In this document: piece by piece, positions 6,375 to 10,389 of the stretch
Position numbering within the stretch: position 1 is the stretch's first letter
How the letters are laid out: every line of letters starts with the position of its first letter
Made by a program: the position numbers and the translations under genes
Source: an uncultured Gemmatimonadota bacterium
Lineage (GTDB): Bacteria > Gemmatimonadota > Gemmatimonadetes > Gemmatimonadales > Gemmatimonadaceae
Reading direction: 5' to 3'
NCBI GenBank assembly: GCA_946887155.1
Contig: CAMPKM010000073.1
Location: 1-10,389, forward strand
Length of the DNA: 10,389 bases
The notes under the pieces: generated by a model
The model's database searches: none
What the model was told of the DNA's origin: nothing
The model's input: only the letters and a program-made list of their open reading frames with translations

Positions 6375-7961
6375 TCAGATCCCGCCGAACACGAAGCCTC
6401 GGCCTAACGACGTCACCCAGCCGGCGGAAAATCCGTCGCGACCGAGGCGCCGGGACAGATCCAGCCGCCAGATCCCGCCGGCTTCGCGGATGGACGCGAG
6501 GCGCAGGCCGGCGCCGATTTCCGTGCCCGTACGTTCCGTCCCGCCACTGAACCAGGCACCGGCGTGACCCGCATACGCTGCCACACCAACCGCGACGAGC
6601 CCGAACAGTCGCGGCAGCACGAGGTAGCGGTACTCGGCATTCGTGATGAAGTAACGGTCACCGGTGAACGCGTGCGCCGGGAATGCGCGTAACCCGTTGC
6701 CCAGGCCGAGGTCGAACTCGCGGCCGGGAATGGCGTTATGCTGGCGACCGGCCGATCCGTGCATGACGAACAGGTGCTTCTCCCCGCGCTGGCCGACGAA
6801 ACTCATCATCCCCTCGACCGTGGCCGAGTCGGTGCCTTCGCTCGTTTCGAGACCCGAGGCTCGGGCAGCGACACGAATGAAACCTCCCGGAAACGGAATG
6901 CCGATGCCGGCCGTGGCCGAGCCGCCGATACCGTTGCGGGCATAGCCCCACGCCGCCGGCGCCGCCAACAGCGAGATCGTTGCGAATGATCCGATGTCGA
7001 TGTCCTCCACGCGGCCGATGCGTTCGACGTTCCACACCCTGATGAAGCGCGGCTTTCGAATGGCGATGTACGGACCGGCGGCTCCGGTGCGCGTCGTTGG
7101 GATGTTCTCCCTGTTGACGAGCGCGATCATGTCGTCGCGCATCCACTGGCCAAGCACGCCAACGCGGACGTAACCGCGCGGGCTGGCGACCAACGCCACC
7201 GCGGCATCGCCGCGCACCACCGCCGACTCGCGCCAGAGTGAATCCACGACGCCGCTGCCGCGAAACTGGAGGACGCGTCCCTGGAATGCCGAAGCCACCA
7301 GCGTGCCGCCTTCGCGCGACGACAGGCTGAGGAACGGCAGCCGGAGCGATGCGCTCCCCGAACGACCATCGGAGCGCTCGACGAGCGAACCGCCAACACC
7401 GATCCGATCTTCGATCACGCGGGGCGTGTCGAACCCGAACGTGATGGAGCTGCGATCGACGTCGTTCCGGTAACCGACGATAGCGGCCGTCCGGGTGCCG
7501 AGCAGGTTGCCTTCCTGCAACGAGAGGTCGATGACCGACTGGCCACCACCGGTTGCCGCGCCAACACCGAACGTGGTCGTCCAGGCATCCGCGGTGCGGA
7601 CATGCAGCACGACGCCGGAATCGGTCATCTCCGTGATGATGCGCGCGTCGCGGAAAATGCCAAGCGCCCTCAGGTTCCGCTCCGATTCCGCGACGAGCGC
7701 GCTGTCGTACGAGTCGCCGACGTTGAGCAGCAGTTCACGACGGATGACGTTCGGCCGGGTCTCGACGTGCAACGTGTTCGCGAGCCGATACGCCCAGAAG
7801 CGCGCTTCGGTCGAGTCGAATACCGCGTCGCGCTGCAACACGACAGCACGAACGCGCGGGCGAACGCCCACCTGCGCGGATGCGCTGGACGCGGCGACCG
7901 CGATGGCGCCGAAGGTCGCGAGCAGCGCGAATCTGGGCAGCGGGCACAAGGGCGGCAACAC
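6375..7961 (-). CDS. Omp85-superfamily outer-membrane protein (BamA/TamA-like), about 528 aa
   Basis: Probable outer-membrane beta-barrel with one periplasmic POTRA domain. From the GTG at 7961-7959 the protein starts with a signal peptide whose core, FALLATFGAIAVAASSASA, ends in an AxA site before Gln30. Residues about 62-124 read like a BamA POTRA domain: T-R-P-x-V-I-R-R-E-L, then G-D-S-Y-D-S-x-L-V-x-E-S-E-R-N-L-R-A-L-G-I-F-R-D-A-R-I. The rest (about 130-528) alternates short amphipathic strands with Gly-rich turns, as in 16-strand barrels. BamA has five POTRA domains and TamA three, so this is a short member and its role in protein insertion, secretion or lipid traffic is unknown. The final residues GRGFVFGGI lack the terminal aromatic of many barrels. 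The start is uncertain: GTG 7961, TTG 7958, TTG 7949 and TTG 7997 (AGGGG 10 nt upstream) are all possible. The frame stays open to 8210, but that part overlaps the divergent gene and is not used. Confidence 0.8.
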   Translation of the reverse strand: MLPPLCPLPRFALLATFGAIAVAASSASAQVGVRPRVRAVVLQRDAVFDSTEARFWAYRLANTLHVETRPNVIRRELLLNVGDSYDSALVAESERNLRALGIFRDARIITEMTDSGVVLHVRTADAWTTTFGVGAATGGGQSVIDLSLQEGNLLGTRTAAIVGYRNDVDRSSITFGFDTPRVIEDRIGVGGSLVERSDGRSGSASLRLPFLSLSSREGGTLVASAFQGRVLQFRGSGVVDSLWRESAVVRGDAAVALVASPRGYVRVGVLGQWMRDDMIALVNRENIPTTRTGAAGPYIAIRKPRFIRVWNVERIGRVEDIDIGSFATISLLAAPAAWGYARNGIGGSATAGIGIPFPGGFIRVAARASGLETSEGTDSATVEGMMSFVGQRGEKHLFVMHGSAGRQHNAIPGREFDLGLGNGLRAFPAHAFTGDRYFITNAEYRYLVLPRLFGLVAVGVAAYAGHAGAWFSGGTERTGTEIGAGLRLASIREAGGIWRLDLSRRLGRDGFSAGWVTSLGRGFVFGGI

Positions 7962-8044
7962 GAGGACAAAGAAGGCGCAAGACGCATCGCGCGCCAAGTG
8001 TCGATTGACCCCTGTACGCGTCGAGACGCAGATTCTCTCAAGCA

Positions 8045-8057
8045 GCGCGATTCGCGC
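8045..8057. repeat. 13-bp palindrome in the divergent region
   Basis: GCGCGA and TCGCGC are perfect reverse complements around a single central T. It sits about 40 bp before the UPF0182 start, downstream of the TTGACC box at 8005, where a repressor could act. In GC-rich DNA such CG palindromes are common, so this is weak evidence. Confidence 0.25.
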
Positions 8058-8081
8058 GCACGTTGGGCCAGCTCCCTTCCC

Positions 8082-8086
8082 GAGGA
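8082..8086 (+). promoter_or_regulatory. Ribosome binding site of the UPF0182 gene
   Basis: GAGGA lies 8 nt before the ATG at 8095-8097. This supports that start and places the gene entirely downstream of the divergent region. Confidence 0.55.
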
Positions 8087-8094
8087 CGACCCAC

Positions 8095-10389
8095 ATGGAA
8101 TCGTCGCCGTACCTCCGGCTCGTGCCGGGCCCTGGTGGTCCAGGCGGTCGTAACGCCTTCCGGGCGCTCGTGGGCATCCTGCTCCTGGTGCTCATCGTGT
8201 TCCCCGCCATGATGCGATTCGCGGCGGATCTCTTCTGGTTCCGCGAGATCGGGTTTCAGCGCGTGTTCACCACCGAGTTGGTGACGAAGGCGGTGCTGTT
8301 CGTGGTCGTTGCGCTGCTCTCGTACGCGGTCCTCATCGCGAACGTGCGCGTGGCCCGGCGGGGCGCGGTCGCGTCGAATGTGTTCACCGGGCAGATCCCC
8401 GAAGCGGTCGCTGACCTGATCGATCGCCTTCCCCGCCTGACGACTCCCGCGGCCGCGGTGTTTGCGCTGCTGGCCGGGATTTCCGGAAGCGCCGCGTGGA
8501 TGACCGCACTGCAATTCTTCAATGGCCAGCCGTTCGGCGTGACCGACCCGGTGTTCGGCCGTGATGTCGGCTTCTACACGTTCGCGGTTCCAGCGTGGAC
8601 GATGGTACTCGGACTCTTCACCACGCTGACGGTGCTGGCGATCCTGCTCGCGGGATTCGTCTACCTCGTTCGCGGGGACATCCGGCCGCCGAATCCGCGG
8701 CTGTATGTCTCACCGCGCGCGGGCGCGCATCTCGGTGTGCTCATCGCGGTGTTCCTCGTCCTGGCCGCCGCGCGTATCTGGGTCGTGCAGATTCCCGAGC
8801 TGGTGTATTCGACCACCGGGCCATTCACGGGCGCGAGCTACGCGGACCTGCACGCGCGGCGTCCCGGGCTGCACGCGGCGGCGATCACCGCCTTGTTAGG
8901 CGCGGCGTTCATCGGGTGGGGGATCGCCCGTCGCCGGGTATTGCGGGCGGTGCCGATTGCCCTCGTGGCGTACTTCGTGGTCGGGTTCATCGGACGTACC
9001 GGCTACCCGTCCATGGTCCAGCGACTGGTGGTTGCGCCGACCGAGTTGGGCCGCGAACGCCCGTTCATCGAGAACCACATCTCGGCGACACGCGTGGCCT
9101 GGGGCATCGACAGCGTGGTAACACGCGACCTGCCGGGTGACGTCGGGCTGACACTGGCCGACATCCGGGTCAACGGGCCGACGATCGAGAACGTGCGGCT
9201 CTGGGATCGTGAGCCACTGCTGCAGACGTTCGGCCAGCTCCAGGAGATCAGGACGTACTACGATTTCGTTTCCGTCGATGACGATCGGTATGTGGTCGAC
9301 GGCCGCTATCGCCAGGTGCTGCTGTCGGCGCGTGAACTCAACACCGGCGCGCTGCCCACGCGATCGTTCATCAACGATCACCTGACGTTCACGCACGGCA
9401 TGGGTATCACGCTCGCGCCAGTGAACGAGTTCACGGTCGAGGGCCTGCCGGAGCTGTACATCAAGGACCTGCCGCCGGCGTCGACGGTGAACCTCACGGT
9501 CAAGCGTCCGCAGATCTACTACGGCGAGTTGACCAACCAGTACGCGATCGTCGGCACGAGGTTGCCGGAGTTCGACCATCCGTCGGGAGAGCAGAACATC
9601 ACCGCGGCGTACGAGGGGTCTGGCGGCGTACCGCTCACGTTCTGGCGGCGCGCGACGCTGGCGTGGCATTTCCGCTCCCTCAAGATGCTGCTGTCGGGCG
9701 ACATCTCTTCGTCGAGCCGCATCCTGTATCGCCGCAACGTCGAGGAGCGGGCGAGTCGGGCGTTGCCATTCGCGCGCATGGACGGCGACCCGTATCTCGT
9801 GCTGAACGATGCCGGGGAGCTGATCTGGATCATCGATGCCTACACGGCGACGTCGCGATATCCGTACGCTGCGCGGTTGAGCGACGGCACGACGTACATG
9901 CGCAACAGCCTGAAGATCACGGTCGATGCGTACAACGGGACGGTGAAGGCGTACATCTCCGAGCCAAACGATCCGCTGATCCGCACGCACGCCCGCATCT
10001 TCCCGGGCATCATGCAGCCGCTGTCGGAAATGCCGGAGGACCTGCGCCGCCACCTCCGCTATCCGGAAGACCTGTACCGCGCGCAGGCGTCGCTCTATAC
10101 GACGTACCACATGACGGAGCCGGAGCTCTTCTATCACCGGGAAGACCAGTGGCAGATCCCGATCGTCGACCAGGCACGTGACCGCAATCCGTTCATGCGT
10201 CACATCGTCATGCGCCTGCCTGACGAGCCGAACGCGGAATACATCTTCATGATCCCGTTCACGCCGAGGCAGAAGGACAATCTCGCGGCCTGGATGGTGG
10301 CGCGGAACGACGGCGACCAGTACGGCAAGCTGCTGGTGTACCGCTTCCCGAAGCAGAGTCTCGTGTTCGGTCCCCGGCAGATCATGAAC
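8095..10389 (+). CDS. UPF0182 (COG1615) family membrane protein, partial, first 765 residues
   Basis: The frame stays open from the ATG to the last base. The product is a UPF0182/PF03699 protein, a widespread family with no established function. The N-terminal third has seven hydrophobic segments (about residues 20-40, 60-80, 115-135, 163-190, 210-230, 261-280, 284-303), including the conserved DLFWFREIGFQRVF opening after the first helix. A large domain then follows, expected outside the inner membrane, with family hallmarks in order: PFIENHISATRVAWGID, IENVRLWD (364-371), YYDFVSVDDDRY (from 388), YTATSRYPY (583-591), TYMRNSLKITVDAYNGTV, and VYRFPKQSLVFGP (from 748). Family members are usually about 900-1000 residues, so the missing part is probably 150-230 residues beyond the window. 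Its TTA codon at 8896-8898 is the only one seen in the gene. It is transcribed away from the Omp85-like gene. Confidence 0.93.
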   Translation, partial: MESSPYLRLVPGPGGPGGRNAFRALVGILLLVLIVFPAMMRFAADLFWFREIGFQRVFTTELVTKAVLFVVVALLSYAVLIANVRVARRGAVASNVFTGQIPEAVADLIDRLPRLTTPAAAVFALLAGISGSAAWMTALQFFNGQPFGVTDPVFGRDVGFYTFAVPAWTMVLGLFTTLTVLAILLAGFVYLVRGDIRPPNPRLYVSPRAGAHLGVLIAVFLVLAAARIWVVQIPELVYSTTGPFTGASYADLHARRPGLHAAAITALLGAAFIGWGIARRRVLRAVPIALVAYFVVGFIGRTGYPSMVQRLVVAPTELGRERPFIENHISATRVAWGIDSVVTRDLPGDVGLTLADIRVNGPTIENVRLWDREPLLQTFGQLQEIRTYYDFVSVDDDRYVVDGRYRQVLLSARELNTGALPTRSFINDHLTFTHGMGITLAPVNEFTVEGLPELYIKDLPPASTVNLTVKRPQIYYGELTNQYAIVGTRLPEFDHPSGEQNITAAYEGSGGVPLTFWRRATLAWHFRSLKMLLSGDISSSSRILYRRNVEERASRALPFARMDGDPYLVLNDAGELIWIIDAYTATSRYPYAARLSDGTTYMRNSLKITVDAYNGTVKAYISEPNDPLIRTHARIFPGIMQPLSEMPEDLRRHLRYPEDLYRAQASLYTTYHMTEPELFYHREDQWQIPIVDQARDRNPFMRHIVMRLPDEPNAEYIFMIPFTPRQKDNLAAWMVARNDGDQYGKLLVYRFPKQSLVFGPRQIMN

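Larger units (their letters stand above)
7962..8094. promoter_or_regulatory. Divergent promoter region between the Omp85-like and UPF0182 genes
   Basis: Both flanking genes point away from here, so promoters for each must lie within it or just inside the genes. On the plus strand TTGACC at 8005-8010 matches a -35 box, with only weak -10 candidates (CAGATT at 8029-8034, 18-bp spacing). On the minus strand TTGAGA (8041-8036) with CGTACA (8018-8013) at 17 bp is a weak alternative. Between them lies the 13-bp palindrome GCGCGATTCGCGC at 8045-8057, a possible operator shared by both genes or a chance GC-rich palindrome. The presence of promoters is secure from gene direction; the exact boxes are not. 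Confidence 0.4.

Noticed and set aside
252..8015. Identical 11-mer TTGACCCCTGT at 252-262 and 8005-8015
   Set aside because: Both sit near gene starts and look like a -35 box, but the first points into convergently oriented coding sequence and doubles as the quinoprotein's RBS region on the other strand. Shared 11-mers are expected by chance in 10 kb.
7962..8210. Extension of the Omp85-like frame upstream to an ATG at 8210
   Set aside because: That start lies inside the divergent UPF0182 gene and would bury the signal peptide behind more than 80 residues.
8896..10203. 435-codon open frame on the minus strand
   Set aside because: Antisense to the UPF0182 gene, whose conserved motifs run continuously to the window end. 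No domain is visible in the antisense product.

Overview
The window is GC-rich, densely coding bacterial DNA with short intergenic gaps. TTA codons are almost absent and start codons include TTG and probably GTG. Gene content is that of a diderm with an outer membrane (Omp85-type barrel, lipoprotein signal, Sec signal peptides). Codon use and gene mix would fit Gemmatimonadota, but that assignment is an inference from general resemblance, not from a marker gene.

Layout. Six genes run leftward (minus strand) from about 7961 to beyond position 1, and one runs rightward from 8095 past the right edge. In transcription order the leftward genes are: (1) an Omp85/BamA-TamA-like outer-membrane protein; (2) a sodium:solute symporter starting 3 bp after it; (3) a CPA2 cation:proton antiporter whose start overlaps the symporter stop by 8 bp; (4) an NADPH-dependent FMN reductase-like flavoprotein 44 bp further on; a 193-bp gap; (5) a secreted alpha/beta-hydrolase; and (6) the N-terminus of a PQQ-dependent dehydrogenase with a lipoprotein-type signal, cut by the left edge. 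The rightward gene is a UPF0182 (COG1615) membrane protein, cut by the right edge after 765 codons. The first and last genes are incomplete in the window, so they show up only when the frames are read through the edges.

How the genes may work together. The barrel, symporter, antiporter and flavoprotein look like one transcription unit. A plausible reading is a sodium- or proton-coupled transport module: the symporter brings in a solute with Na+, and the antiporter next to it exchanges a monovalent cation for H+. The flavoprotein beside the antiporter recalls the KefC-KefF arrangement, in which a cytosolic flavoprotein modulates a CPA2 antiporter. The hydrolase and the quinoprotein are both exported and probably act in the periplasm on organic substrates; whether they belong functionally to the transport module is open. 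The UPF0182 gene diverges from the barrel gene across a region of about 100-130 bp that must hold both promoters.

No RNA genes, CRISPR arrays, insertion sequences, integrase genes or prophage genes were seen, and no stretch over 300 bases lacks a gene. I found no clear evidence of a wholly new system. The points most worth checking are the antiporter-flavoprotein pair, the antiporter's extra membrane segments, and a GTTAGGC motif that accounts for most of the TTA codons.
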